Source: Segniliparus sp051660745
GTDB lineage: Bacteria; Actinomycetota; Actinomycetes; Mycobacteriales; Mycobacteriaceae
Reading direction: 5' to 3'
NCBI RefSeq assembly: GCF_051660745.1
Contig: NZ_JBOFQF010000023.1
Location: forward strand, 7,112 to 71,111
Length of the DNA stretch: 64,000 nucleotides
Shown: positions 35,884 to 44,589 of the stretch, in pieces
Layout: every line of letters begins with the position of its first letter
How positions within the stretch are numbered: the first letter of the stretch is position 1
Notes under the pieces: model-generated
What the model was told of the DNA's origin: nothing
Database searches by the model: none
What the model saw: only the letters and a program-made list of their open reading frames with translations
Position numbers and translations under genes: made by a program

Positions 35884-38522
35884 CTGTTAAGGTAAAAATA
35901 CCAGATCCAGGAAATTCTCTCATGGAGAAATGCCCAGAAGTCGTGCCAGACTGGCATCCTGAGTTAAACGGGGATCTAACACCGAAGGACATTTCTTACT
36001 CCAGCAAGTACAGAGCATGGTGGCTAGGAGCAGTGTGCGGCCATGTTTGGGAAGCCAGAGTAAACAGTAGGTCCCAAGGTCACGGTTGCCCGAACTGTGC
36101 CATTCTGGACAGAAGCATCAAAAATAGAATTCCGAAACCGGGGGGCTCACTTGCAGAGCGATACCCGGAGGTAGCAGCAGAATGGCACCCGGCCTTAAAT
36201 GGTGACTTGATGCCATCCATGATTGGCCACTCCAGCAACAAGAGAGTATGGTGGCAGTGCAAAACGTGCGGGGAGGCATTGTCGGTTGCGGTATGCCACA
36301 AGATTAAAGGACGTTCATGCCGAAGATGCTCAATCAAAGACCGCGCTACTCCAAAGAATGGCAGTTCGCTTGCTGATCGTTTTCCTGAGATTGCCACAGA
36401 ATGGCATCCAGAGAGAAATGAAGGAGTAACTCCTGATGCAGTAAGCTTTGGAGCGAATCAAAAATTCTGGTGGAGATGCCAGCACTGCGGATACGAGTGG
36501 AAAGCCCTTGTGGGAAATAGAACAAGGGGTGTCGGATGTCCGCCTTGCGGGCTACGGTCAAGCAGTCAGCTCAATAGCATCCCGAAGCCGGGGCGTTCAC
36601 TTGCGGAGCGGACCCCAGTTATTGCCGCAGAATGGCATCCCTTGCGAAACGGAAGCCTGACACCAAATCACGTGAATAATAGCAGTGGCTCCAAAGCGTG
36701 GTGGCTCTGCAAACGATGCGGGCACGAATGGGAAGCGGTTATAGCGAGTCGAAGCAGTGGGCGAGGATGCCCACCTTGCTCCAGGGTGAATAAAAGTGCT
36801 AGATTCAAAGGCAAGACTTCGAGTGAAATAAAAAATGAATACGCTTTGGAGAGGGAGGACAAGCTACGGATTAGCGCTAACTGTATGCCCGAAGCCTCCA
36901 TAATGGGAAATCGCAGATCTTCTGATCAGAAACAAACCCTCGAATCCTCAGTTTTCTCGAATTCCATTGAGAGAAAGCCTCCGAAAACGGGGTGCACGTT
37001 ACAGGATCGCGCCCCCGATATCGCGCTTGAATGGCATCCCACATTAAACGGGGTATCGGCGCCAGATGATTTCGGCTATGCTAGCAACAAAAAGGCATGG
37101 TGGCTGTGTTCCGTCTGCGGTCACGAGTGGCATGCGGTTATCGGCAGCCGCACGAGAGGGTGCGGCTGCCCTGTATGTGGACGTAAACGAGCTGGACAGC
37201 GGAATGCTACCCCTCGGCCTGGGGAGTCCCTCGCCGAGCGGTCCCCTGAGCTTGCGGCAGAGTGGCACCCTTCGCTGAACCTTCCTATCACGCCAGGTGA
37301 TATATCGGCAAAGAGCGGCAAAAAGGCGTGGTGGATTTGCGCTGCCTGTAATAACGAATGGCAGGCGGTGATCGGAAGCCGAGCAAAAGGATACGGGTGC
37401 AGACGATGTGCGGGCCGGTTGCTGGCATCGAGGCTCAGGGTACCAAAGCCTAAGCGTTCCTTGGCGGAGAAGCATCCTAATTTGATCAAAGAATGGCACC
37501 CTGTACTAAATGGCGAGTTGACTCCAGATCGGGTAAGCGGTACCAGTGGGCAAAAAATCTGGTGGCTCTGCGAAAAAGGGCATGAATGGCATGCATATGT
37601 AAATAATAGGATTCGATCCGGATGCCCCAAGTGTTCTTTATGGGGAACGAGCAAAGAAGAAATTCGACTCAGGTGCGAGCTAGTGGCAGCGGGGGTTCCC
37701 ATAGACGGCAACCAGGAGATCTTTGCCCCAGGCGCACGAAGATCTCTCCATTGTGACATGATCGTATCGCGATGGAAGGTCATCTTGGAATTCGATGGTA
37801 ATCGTTTTCATAAACAAAAGTCTAATATTTTGAAAGACGAGAATAAGACCAGAACTCTTTCGGCGCTGGGATGGACCGTTATTAGAATTAGAGAGGCGCT
37901 TCCGTTAATCGGTGAAAACGATGTAGTGGTACCTATTTTTTCGAATGCTTTAACTCGTGCGAAAATGACACTCAAAAAGCTTTACGAGCTTGGTTTCGAG
38001 GCTGATCGACTCCAAGAGTATCTTATTGCGGATGAGCCATGGGGCGCCGCGGAGGCGGAGCGATCATTCAAACGCCACCTAAGCCGATCTCTGAAAACGG
38101 AAAATCCGAGCCTTGCAGAAGAGTGGGATTCGGTTAAAAATGGGGATATTACTCCAGGCGATGTGACACCAGGAAATGCCTATAAAGCTTGGTGGCGATG
38201 CAAGCAGTGCTCCCATAGCTGGAAGGCTGCTGTGTATAGTCGCTCAAATGGATGCGGATGTCCGGTTTGCGGCAAAGAGTCTTCAGCTCTTGCGCGAAAC
38301 GCCCCTATGGCCAATCGATCTTTAGCAGCTATATTTCCTCAAGTTGCCGCAGACTGGCATCCAGACAGGAACGGTATCTTAACTCCAGAATCTACTGGCG
38401 CCTACAGTCATAAGGAGATTTGGTGGCTCTGCTCCACATGCGGCCACGAGTGGGCTACCGAACTTCGCAGAAGAACCCGTTACCGATCCGGTTGCCCGTT
38501 TGGTTGCGGCAAGCCAGACTGA
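35880..38522 (+). CDS. Nine-repeat zinc-ribbon protein with embedded Vsr/DUF559-like nuclease domain
   Basis: An 880-aa protein made of ~65-residue repeats of the probable zinc-ribbon (DUF4379) type: SLAE..PE.A.EWHP..NG.LTP, then a WW pair, CxxCGHEW, then CPxC. Seven repeats fill residues ~1-585, with an unrelated Ser/Lys-rich spacer after the fourth. Residues ~588-690 form a PD-(D/E)XK-like domain: EEIRLRCEL, HCDMIV, VILEFDGNRFHKQK, LGWTVIRIRE. Two more repeats follow (~720-880). Base composition is visibly less GC-rich than the flanks (many ATT, AAA, AGA codons), suggesting separate acquisition. Such proteins are of unknown function; a DNA-targeting defence or homing nuclease is my guess. 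Confidence 0.8.
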   Translation: MTVKVKIPDPGNSLMEKCPEVVPDWHPELNGDLTPKDISYSSKYRAWWLGAVCGHVWEARVNSRSQGHGCPNCAILDRSIKNRIPKPGGSLAERYPEVAAEWHPALNGDLMPSMIGHSSNKRVWWQCKTCGEALSVAVCHKIKGRSCRRCSIKDRATPKNGSSLADRFPEIATEWHPERNEGVTPDAVSFGANQKFWWRCQHCGYEWKALVGNRTRGVGCPPCGLRSSSQLNSIPKPGRSLAERTPVIAAEWHPLRNGSLTPNHVNNSSGSKAWWLCKRCGHEWEAVIASRSSGRGCPPCSRVNKSARFKGKTSSEIKNEYALEREDKLRISANCMPEASIMGNRRSSDQKQTLESSVFSNSIERKPPKTGCTLQDRAPDIALEWHPTLNGVSAPDDFGYASNKKAWWLCSVCGHEWHAVIGSRTRGCGCPVCGRKRAGQRNATPRPGESLAERSPELAAEWHPSLNLPITPGDISAKSGKKAWWICAACNNEWQAVIGSRAKGYGCRRCAGRLLASRLRVPKPKRSLAEKHPNLIKEWHPVLNGELTPDRVSGTSGQKIWWLCEKGHEWHAYVNNRIRSGCPKCSLWGTSKEEIRLRCELVAAGVPIDGNQEIFAPGARRSLHCDMIVSRWKVILEFDGNRFHKQKSNILKDENKTRTLSALGWTVIRIREALPLIGENDVVVPIFSNALTRAKMTLKKLYELGFEADRLQEYLIADEPWGAAEAERSFKRHLSRSLKTENPSLAEEWDSVKNGDITPGDVTPGNAYKAWWRCKQCSHSWKAAVYSRSNGCGCPVCGKESSALARNAPMANRSLAAIFPQVAADWHPDRNGILTPESTGAYSHKEIWWLCSTCGHEWATELRRRTRYRSGCPFGCGKPD

Positions 38523-38536
38523 TCACAATACGATCA

Positions 38537-38758
38537 TCATGCCGCTAGCTGAGCAATCTGTGTGAGCGAACGCTGCTGAGGGTATTTACTGGTTTTGGTC
38601 CGTCGCCCTAAGAGCACGACGATCTGATGGACGATACCGAGATCGGTGATGATCACTGGCACCCCTTGTCTCTCGCAGGATGCGGCGAGCCAGGTGTCGA
38701 AGCATGCGCGGTCCACCCCTGCGATAGTTTCCGGCGGTTTCTCGATCTTGCGGCTCAC
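38537..38758 (-). CDS. Small conserved-element protein, unknown (possible accessory or excision factor)
   Basis: A 73-aa protein starting at GTG 38758, two bases after the stop of the replication initiator gene. The middle reads GVPVIITDLGIVHQIVVLLG, which might be a small alpha/beta or HTH fold. In AICEs the position after rep often holds xis, but this protein shows no MerR-like Xis motif. Function unknown. Confidence 0.5.
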   Translation of the reverse strand: MSRKIEKPPETIAGVDRACFDTWLAASCERQGVPVIITDLGIVHQIVVLLGRRTKTSKYPQQRSLTQIAQLAA

Positions 38759-38760
38759 TG

Positions 38761-40191
38761 CTACCCCCAGCTCTGCTGGTCGCTGAGCGCATCGCGGGCG
38801 ACATGTTGGCTCTCGCGTTGCTGGGCAGATTTGGTGAGGGCGAGCACGCGGTCTCCGATGGTGGCGTGCCCGATCCGTCGAACTTCCCAATCGGTCGAGT
38901 CTCGGCTCTGATCGGCTTCTTCCGGCTCTGCGATGTCGTCTTGGCGTTGGTCGGTGTGCCAGGCTGCTCGTCCAGCTCGGAGCTTGGTCATGGTGGTGGA
39001 GTAGCCGCGTGATTTAGTGGCGATATGGCCCCTGTAGCCGAGGGTGTGCAGCCAGTCGCACATGCCGTCGTTGTCGGGAATCGCAGAGAGCGAGACGAGC
39101 GTATGGAGAATGCGTTTGACGTGCTCGCTCGCGGCGAGATGCTCGATAGAGGCCGGGGTGATCCTGACGGGGCTCACGCCGATGTCGACAACGGATTTGG
39201 TGACGTATTTCGCGAGGTATCCGGCGATTTTCCGACTTGTGATCCCTTCCGTATTAGGGATGTCGGGTTCGATGTGCTGCGCGTCGATCTGTTTCCCGAA
39301 TCGCGCCGCGCGGGCTTGCTTGGTTCCGTCGCTCGCGGGGACGGAGACTTCGCTCGCGGCGCGTCTGACCAGTGCAGCGAGGTCGTGCGCGGTGAGCCGG
39401 GTGGCAGGCGGCCGGAGCGCTTCTCCTACCGGTGCCGCCGCGTCGAGACGGATCACGGCGTGCAGATGCGGCAGTCCACGGCGTTGGGGCTCTGCGATCT
39501 TGACGAACATTAATTTAATGTCGCCAGGGCGTTCGCCCATGTCGCGGAGCCGTTGGGCGAGCAGACGACGCAGACGGATGGTGTAGCGTCGCCAGAGCTC
39601 GGGCAGATTCCAGGAGAACAGGGCGTGCCCTGTGTGGTCGTAGCAGTCCAGGCACAACGGCTCGCCGAGGATCGGATCGGTTTTGCCGTGCCGCATGTCG
39701 CACCAGACGGGGCGCTTGTGCGGGCAACGCCGCCGCCCAGCCCAGGCGTGGTGGTGGCATTGACCGTCCATCCTCGCAGTGTGGACTTGGCCGAAGCTGG
39801 GAGCAGTGAGCGTGGCGAACACTCTCGGGTGCAACGCCACGGTCTCGGGGATATTGTGCCGCCCGCCGAACAGGCCGGCGTGGACGAGCTGGTACACGTC
39901 GCCGCCGTAGAGCCGGGAGCAGGACGGGCAGACGGCGGCGCGGCGGTTGTTGCAGCGGGAGAATGCCACGAGGGATTTCCCATCGTCATCGGTTCCGGCG
40001 AGCTGGACCGGGCAGGCGCACCATCCAACCGAGGAGGCGAGGGCTTCCCAATCGCCGTAGCCGGGAGAGGCGGCGCGGCGGAGCATCTGTCCGAGCACCG
40101 CCTCTCCCTTGACCGCTTGGCGCATGCCGGGAAGCTCCATGCCGGGGATCTGTATCTGCGGCATACGGCCTCGCGCGTTCGGCGTGCTCAT
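38761..40191 (-). CDS. RepSA-type replication initiator
   Basis: Initiates autonomous rolling-circle replication of the excised element. The 476-aa protein has an N-terminal cysteine-rich zinc-binding part (CRSC-like CPSCSRLYGGD; later H/C-rich CHHHAWAGRRRCPH), the HUH motif in RGLPHLHAVIRLD, and a later YLAKYVTKS motif with candidate catalytic tyrosines. This matches RepSA of pSAM2-like elements. Its start overlaps the stop of the translocase gene (40188-40191), so the two are coupled. Confidence 0.9.
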   Translation of the reverse strand: MSTPNARGRMPQIQIPGMELPGMRQAVKGEAVLGQMLRRAASPGYGDWEALASSVGWCACPVQLAGTDDDGKSLVAFSRCNNRRAAVCPSCSRLYGGDVYQLVHAGLFGGRHNIPETVALHPRVFATLTAPSFGQVHTARMDGQCHHHAWAGRRRCPHKRPVWCDMRHGKTDPILGEPLCLDCYDHTGHALFSWNLPELWRRYTIRLRRLLAQRLRDMGERPGDIKLMFVKIAEPQRRGLPHLHAVIRLDAAAPVGEALRPPATRLTAHDLAALVRRAASEVSVPASDGTKQARAARFGKQIDAQHIEPDIPNTEGITSRKIAGYLAKYVTKSVVDIGVSPVRITPASIEHLAASEHVKRILHTLVSLSAIPDNDGMCDWLHTLGYRGHIATKSRGYSTTMTKLRAGRAAWHTDQRQDDIAEPEEADQSRDSTDWEVRRIGHATIGDRVLALTKSAQQRESQHVARDALSDQQSWG

Positions 40192-41582
40192 CGCCCACCG
40201 GCCTGTTTCTTTGCGGCGAACGCTTGCGCCAGCCGGTCGATCATCTGATCCGAGACGTGGAACGCCCGCACTCTGGTGGTCTCCGCGTGCTCTTCCTCCT
40301 GGACGTATCCGACGCCGGGGGTGGACTCCGGTATCAGGTCCGCGAGCGCCCCACGGTCTCTGGCGGCTTGGCCGAGCACCATCGCGGCTTGCGTGGGCTC
40401 CGAGAGCCGCAGGGCGATCCGGGTCGGGAAGAGCTGGCGCACGGACAGGGTTTCTTTCGAGGGGTCTTGCACAGCGGCGAGCACGGACACGCCGACCGCG
40501 CGGCCTTGGGTGAGGACGAGGCCGAGCAGCTGCTCTATCTCTGCCTTGACTTTTCGGTCGGTCTGATAGGTGGTCAAGGACGCTATCTCATCGACCACGA
40601 GCAGGATCAGTGGCTCGTCTTTTGTGGGGACGTGCTGGCGCGTGCGCCCGCGCATCCGTTCCGCTCGGTCTGTCATCGTCCGGGCGGCGTCGCGGAGCAG
40701 GGTAAGAGCCGCTTCACCGTTGTCGTGTGCGAATCTGGCAAACATCGGCGCACCGGCTCCGAACTCCATCCCGCCTTTCGGATCGATCACCCACACTTGT
40801 GCCCTGCCTTCCCACACCACGGGGGACGCGGCGACGAGCAGGGACCAGAGCACCGAGCCTTTCCCGGCTCCCGTAGCTCCAGCGACCAGGACGTGCCGTC
40901 CGAGGAGGCGTAGCGTCCACGGTCTGCCGTTCTCGGCGACTCCTACCGGCAGCGCCAGAAGATCGGGGGCTTTTTGCGGCGTGGGGACCGGCACGATCTG
41001 CGCCAACGAGTCTGCGCGATGGACCTGGATGACGACCTCTCCCGGCTTGGTCGAGCGGACCACGAGCCGTGACGCGCCGAACGTGTGCGAGAGCGCATCG
41101 GCCTGACGCTGCCAGTCCGCCACCGACTGACCGGCCAGCAACCGCACCACGAGGGTGTCCGTCGTCTTGGTGATGCCGATGGCCTGCAGCCGGGGCACGA
41201 CGGTCTTCCCGTCGAGCTTGGCCGTCAAACCGCTCATCTCCATCACCACGGCCCAACGCCGCTCATAACGGGACCACTTGCGCCAGCGGACCGCCATCGG
41301 CCACCACACGACCGAGCGGAATGAAGCCGGGTGCAGAAAACCCCACGCCGTGTAGGCGCACAGCAGCACCCACGCCGACAGCCCTCCCAGCCGGAGGCCG
41401 TATTTGACCCCGATAGCCAGGGCCAGGACGACAGGGGCGCTGACCGCTGGGAACAGCACTGCCCACTTCAAAAGATAGAACAGAGTTGTGCCCACAGCGG
41501 TGAGCACGTCTTCGAGCAAAGCGTCGCCCGCGCTCTGCTCCTTGGGTTTGTTGTTCGAATTGTTCGCCATGATCAGCGACAC
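40188..41582 (-). CDS. FtsK/SpoIIIE-type DNA translocase (TraB-like conjugation protein)
   Basis: A 464-aa protein with two N-terminal membrane segments (about residues 28-95) and one RecA-like motor domain with Walker A GATGAGKGS and Walker B LILLVVDEIAS. A C-terminal part ends RVRAFHVSDQ. In AICEs a single protein of this type moves double-stranded DNA between cells. It is not EccC of a T7SS, which has three such domains. It is translated ahead of rep. Confidence 0.9.
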   Translation of the reverse strand: MSLIMANNSNNKPKEQSAGDALLEDVLTAVGTTLFYLLKWAVLFPAVSAPVVLALAIGVKYGLRLGGLSAWVLLCAYTAWGFLHPASFRSVVWWPMAVRWRKWSRYERRWAVVMEMSGLTAKLDGKTVVPRLQAIGITKTTDTLVVRLLAGQSVADWQRQADALSHTFGASRLVVRSTKPGEVVIQVHRADSLAQIVPVPTPQKAPDLLALPVGVAENGRPWTLRLLGRHVLVAGATGAGKGSVLWSLLVAASPVVWEGRAQVWVIDPKGGMEFGAGAPMFARFAHDNGEAALTLLRDAARTMTDRAERMRGRTRQHVPTKDEPLILLVVDEIASLTTYQTDRKVKAEIEQLLGLVLTQGRAVGVSVLAAVQDPSKETLSVRQLFPTRIALRLSEPTQAAMVLGQAARDRGALADLIPESTPGVGYVQEEEHAETTRVRAFHVSDQMIDRLAQAFAAKKQAGGR

Positions 41583-41671
41583 CTGAGCCTTTCAAATCGA
41601 AGAGAAGTAAGTCGAAGGACGGGGCAGCCGGACCCCGGAGTCACGGAGCCCGGCTGCCCCGAGAGGAGTGA

Positions 41672-42055
41672 CTACGCGGCGGGGCGCACTGGACCGGAGG
41701 AGCCGCCGCTTGGCGAGGCAGGGCGGTTCGGGGTGATGATCCCCGCCACCGGGTCCCCGGCCGAACGGATGGACTCCGCGCGGAACGCCACGCCGGAACG
41801 GCCTTCTTGGCTCCACGGCAAGGCGGTCAAACCCTCCACCTTCACCGGAGAGCCGACGACGACGTTCGGCTGTCCCGCGACCGTGATCGCGACGACCTCG
41901 CCCCCGGAGGAGTCGAGCGCCATCACCTGCACCTGCCACAGCGGCAGGCCGGTCTCCCGGTCCAGCCTCGGCGCTCCGGTGTTGTGCGCCGTCCGTTGCT
42001 CCGGCGCTTTCGTGCAGAAAAATCCGACGCCCTCGGTGTCGATTCTCAACTTCAT
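41672..42055 (-). CDS. Pra-like AICE protein (replication/excision activator family)
   Basis: A 127-aa protein of a small family that sits upstream of the FtsK-type gene in streptomycete elements and is often named plasmid replication, integration and excision activator. Conserved features: TGAPRLDRETGLPLWQVQV, then VAGQPNVVVGSPVKVEGL, a beta-rich pattern that could be an OB fold. The C-terminal tail is Pro/Ser rich. It may be a single-strand DNA-binding or regulatory protein. The 246 bp between it and the divergent regulator gene are relatively AT-rich and should hold both promoters. Confidence 0.65.
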   Translation of the reverse strand: MKLRIDTEGVGFFCTKAPEQRTAHNTGAPRLDRETGLPLWQVQVMALDSSGGEVVAITVAGQPNVVVGSPVKVEGLTALPWSQEGRSGVAFRAESIRSAGDPVAGIITPNRPASPSGGSSGPVRPAA

Positions 42056-42301
42056 TTCCGTACCTGTTCCTTTTATCCGTCGCCCGTTTCAGATGAAATT
42101 TTCGGGCTCTGATTTATTCGCTTATTCGGCGAACGCGACTCGTTTCGAGCCGCGCATAAACAGGTCTACCGGCTGTTTTTTCTCGTCTAAATAGCTTCTC
42201 TTCATCTTCTCCGACTTCTTCGGATCATCTTTTCATCGTCCCTTCTCGTCTTGCCTCTTCTGTGCTACGCTGCTGGACAGAATCAGTGGAAAGGGAACGG
42301 G

Positions 42302-43171
42302 TTGAACGCGCTGAAAGCCCTCGCGCAAAAGCGTCATATCCAAACGCATGCGTCGTTCTCCCGCGAGTACAAGAAACAAGCGCGACAGCTCGATCCGAGC
42401 CTGGCCGCGAACGCCCCGAGCAGCGCGCAGCTCAACCGCTGGTTCAACGGCGACATCAAAGGACTCCCGTACGCCGACAACTGCCGCGTCCTGGAGAGCA
42501 TGTTCCTCGGTTGGACCGCCGAGCAGTTGTTCCAGGAGTACACCGGCGACATCCCCGCCTCGGCGGACGCTCCGAAGAACCTGGGGGCCGTCGCGCTCGC
42601 GGAGGAAGCCGCCCTGAACAGGGCGGGGACCGCAGACCTCGTCGAAGTCTTCGTGACCCGCTCCGACTTCATGCACGACTACCCGCCGCAGCACCTGTTC
42701 AACGGCGCTCAAGAGATCCGGGCCGTCGGCCTCTCGCTCAACATCATCTGCCAGCAGTACCCGGACGGCAGGCTGCGACAGTCGCTGTCGAACGGGGCGA
42801 CGGTCAAGTGCCTCTTCCTCGACCCCGACGGCAAGCACATCAAAGAACGAGAGCAAGAGGAGGACCACGAGGAAGGCGTGCTCTCGCACCTGACGTCCTT
42901 GAACATCCAGACGTTGCGGCGGGTCCGCAAGAAGCTTCCCGCCGATGCCCCCGGCCAGCTGCTCATCCGGGTCTACGACGAGCCCGTCCGGTTCAACGTC
43001 ACCGTGATCGACAACTCGGTGTGCATCGTCCAGCCCTACCTGCCCCACGCCCGAGGACTAGAATCGCCTACGTTCATCGTGAGGAACGAGCCCGACCGAA
43101 AAGGGCTGTACGACACGTTCACGCAGGTTTTCGACTCGCTGTGGGAGCGCGGCAAGGAGATAGAAGCATGA
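42302..43171 (+). CDS. HTH regulator with DUF5919-type C-terminal domain
   Basis: A 289-aa protein. Residues 1-75 resemble an XRE-type HTH region with the SAQLNRWFNGDIKGLP stretch. Residues ~105-280 match the DUF5919 domain found in many actinobacterial element-borne regulators: VEVFVTRSDFMHDYPPQHLF, AVGLSLNIICQQYPD, VKCLFLDPDG, and VTVIDNSVCIVQPYLP. The TTG start at 42302 has GGAAAGGG 6 nt upstream. Divergent from the pra/ftsK/rep genes, it probably controls them. It overlaps the next gene by ATGA. Confidence 0.75.
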   Translation: MNALKALAQKRHIQTHASFSREYKKQARQLDPSLAANAPSSAQLNRWFNGDIKGLPYADNCRVLESMFLGWTAEQLFQEYTGDIPASADAPKNLGAVALAEEAALNRAGTADLVEVFVTRSDFMHDYPPQHLFNGAQEIRAVGLSLNIICQQYPDGRLRQSLSNGATVKCLFLDPDGKHIKEREQEEDHEEGVLSHLTSLNIQTLRRVRKKLPADAPGQLLIRVYDEPVRFNVTVIDNSVCIVQPYLPHARGLESPTFIVRNEPDRKGLYDTFTQVFDSLWERGKEIEA

Positions 43172-43986
43172 CCGACCCCATGGACCTGCTCGTGACGGCT
43201 CATACCGCTGTCGACATCGGCGTGAGACTTCTTACCCAGGCGAGGAAAGAATTCTCCCACGGCGTTTCCGTGCAGAGCAAAGGCGACAGGGATTTCGTCA
43301 CGAATGTGGATCTCGACATCCAGCGGGCGATCAGCGAATACCTCGAAGAGACCACGCCGGAAATCGGCTTCCTCGGCGAGGAGTCGGTCACAAAATCGGC
43401 CGACCCACTCTCCGAAGATCTGGTGTGGACCCTCGACCCCATCGACGGCACGTCGAATTTCGCCCACGCGCTCCCGCTGTGTTCCGTCTCTTTGGCCTTG
43501 CTCGAACGAGGCGAGCCCATCGTCGGAGTCATCGCCGCGCCGTTCCTCAACCTCCGCTACAACGCGGTCAAAAACGAAGGCGCTTACTCAGACGGGCACC
43601 GGATACGGGCGAGCCAGACGGCGAGTCTGCGCAATTCGATAGTCTCCATCGGAGACTACGCCGTGGGCGAGGAAGCCACCCAGAAAAACAAACAGAGGAT
43701 CGCCCTCACCGCAGCCCTTGCCGAGAACGTGGAGCGTGTCAGGATGTTCGGCGCCGCCACGCTCGACCTCGCTTGGGTCGCCGAAGGCCGCACCGACGCA
43801 TGCGTCATCCTCTCCAACAAGCCCTGGGACACCGCCGCTGGAGTCATCATCGCCCGAGAAGCCGGAGCCCTCGTCACCGACACGAGCGGCGCATCGCACA
43901 GCTACAGCTCGACAACCACTGTCGCTGCAGCTCCCGGTATCTCGCCAGCACTTCTCGACCTCGTTCGCCAGGCTATCGCAGAATAA
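43168..43986 (+). CDS. Inositol-monophosphatase-family phosphatase
   Basis: A 272-aa Mg-dependent phosphatase with GEESV, the metal motif WTLDPIDGTSNF and the second motif WDTAAGVIIAREAGA. The family includes inositol monophosphatase, fructose-1,6-bisphosphatase and PAP phosphatase; the substrate here is unknown. It is translationally coupled (ATGA, 43168-43171) to the HTH-DUF5919 regulator. AICEs often pair such a regulator with a small-molecule hydrolase (Nudix in pSAM2), suggesting signal turnover; this is inference. Confidence 0.85.
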   Translation: MTDPMDLLVTAHTAVDIGVRLLTQARKEFSHGVSVQSKGDRDFVTNVDLDIQRAISEYLEETTPEIGFLGEESVTKSADPLSEDLVWTLDPIDGTSNFAHALPLCSVSLALLERGEPIVGVIAAPFLNLRYNAVKNEGAYSDGHRIRASQTASLRNSIVSIGDYAVGEEATQKNKQRIALTAALAENVERVRMFGAATLDLAWVAEGRTDACVILSNKPWDTAAGVIIAREAGALVTDTSGASHSYSSTTTVAAAPGISPALLDLVRQAIAE

Positions 43987-44097
43987 CCACACCAATCGGC
44001 CATGCGCTCGCTCGATCTGGCGTGAAGCGAGACATTCCACCGCTGTACCGCCAAGCGCGGCTATGGCATATCTCATAATTAACCAGCTTGAAGTGCT

Positions 44098-44182
44098 CCG
44101 TTGGCAACCGTCGCCGCGTGTGCCTCGCCGCCGTCCGCTAGCGCTCCCTGCGGCTCGGCCCCCTTGCGCCCATTGCCAACGG
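44098..44182. repeat. 10-bp inverted repeat with 65-nt spacer
   Basis: CCGTTGGCAA (44098-44107) and TTGCCAACGG (44173-44182) are exact inverse copies. The GC-rich spacer and the AT-rich stretch just upstream (CATAATTAACC) would suit an origin-type structure. Confidence 0.5.
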
Positions 44183-44216
44183 TCCTGACCTCCTGGCTGA
44201 TTTGAGCTGGTGAGAC

Positions 44217-44335
44217 CGATCAAGCGGCAAAGTGGTGAGGACTTTCTTTACTCCGATCAAGCGGCAAAGTGGTGAGGACTTTCTTTACTCCGATCAAGCG
44301 GCAAAGTGGTGAGGACTTTCTTTACTCCGATCAAG
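44217..44335 (+). repeat. 37-bp perfect tandem repeat, 3.2 copies
   Basis: Unit starts at 44217, 44254 and 44291, with an 8-bp partial fourth copy at 44328-44335. Each begins CGATCAAGCGGC and ends TTTCTTTACTC. There are no spacers, so it is not CRISPR. It may be iterons for Rep or binding sites for the FtsK-like translocase. Confidence 0.9.
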
Positions 44336-44589
44336 CTTTGCCTGTTCTAAAATGTGTGTCTCTTCGTATGCTCCGCAGTCAGAATTTTGGCGAATTCCCG
44401 GAAATTCTGCGGCAGAAGATTTCGAGATTGTCATGTTGCTCGATCACTCGACAGCGACTAGAGTGCTGAGCAAGATCGCTGATGCGCGGAGGAGCGGAAA
44501 CCCTCGCGCTCAGCCCGACCTTGGAGGCCTTGTGGTCTTACGTCGTTGCGGACTGCCCACGCGGCCCGTCGTCCTTACAGGGATGCCGC

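Larger units (their letters stand above)
43987..44589. other. 603-bp non-coding region between the mobility module and the cargo
   Basis: No supported gene. It holds a 10-bp inverted repeat (44098-44107 and 44173-44182), three perfect copies of a 37-bp tandem repeat (44217-44327), and a TAAAAT at 44348-44353 that may be a -10 box for the cargo. Short open frames here include the repeats and look spurious. It is a candidate transfer locus or replication origin. Confidence 0.6.

Noticed and set aside
40188..41582. EccC-type T7SS ATPase
   Set aside because: Only one motor domain, and it is coupled to a RepSA-type gene; EccC has three domains and ecc neighbours.
44217..44335. CRISPR array
   Set aside because: The 37-bp units are contiguous without spacers, and no cas genes are nearby.
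34059..44335. A shorter element ending at the 37-bp repeats
   Set aside because: The hydrolase C-terminal half lies at 54,381, not at 44.3 kb. A second tandem element would need its own integrase, and none is seen in 44.6-54.1 kb.
44269..44469. Short open frames over the tandem repeats
   Set aside because: They translate the repeats themselves and lack ribosome binding sites and similarity.
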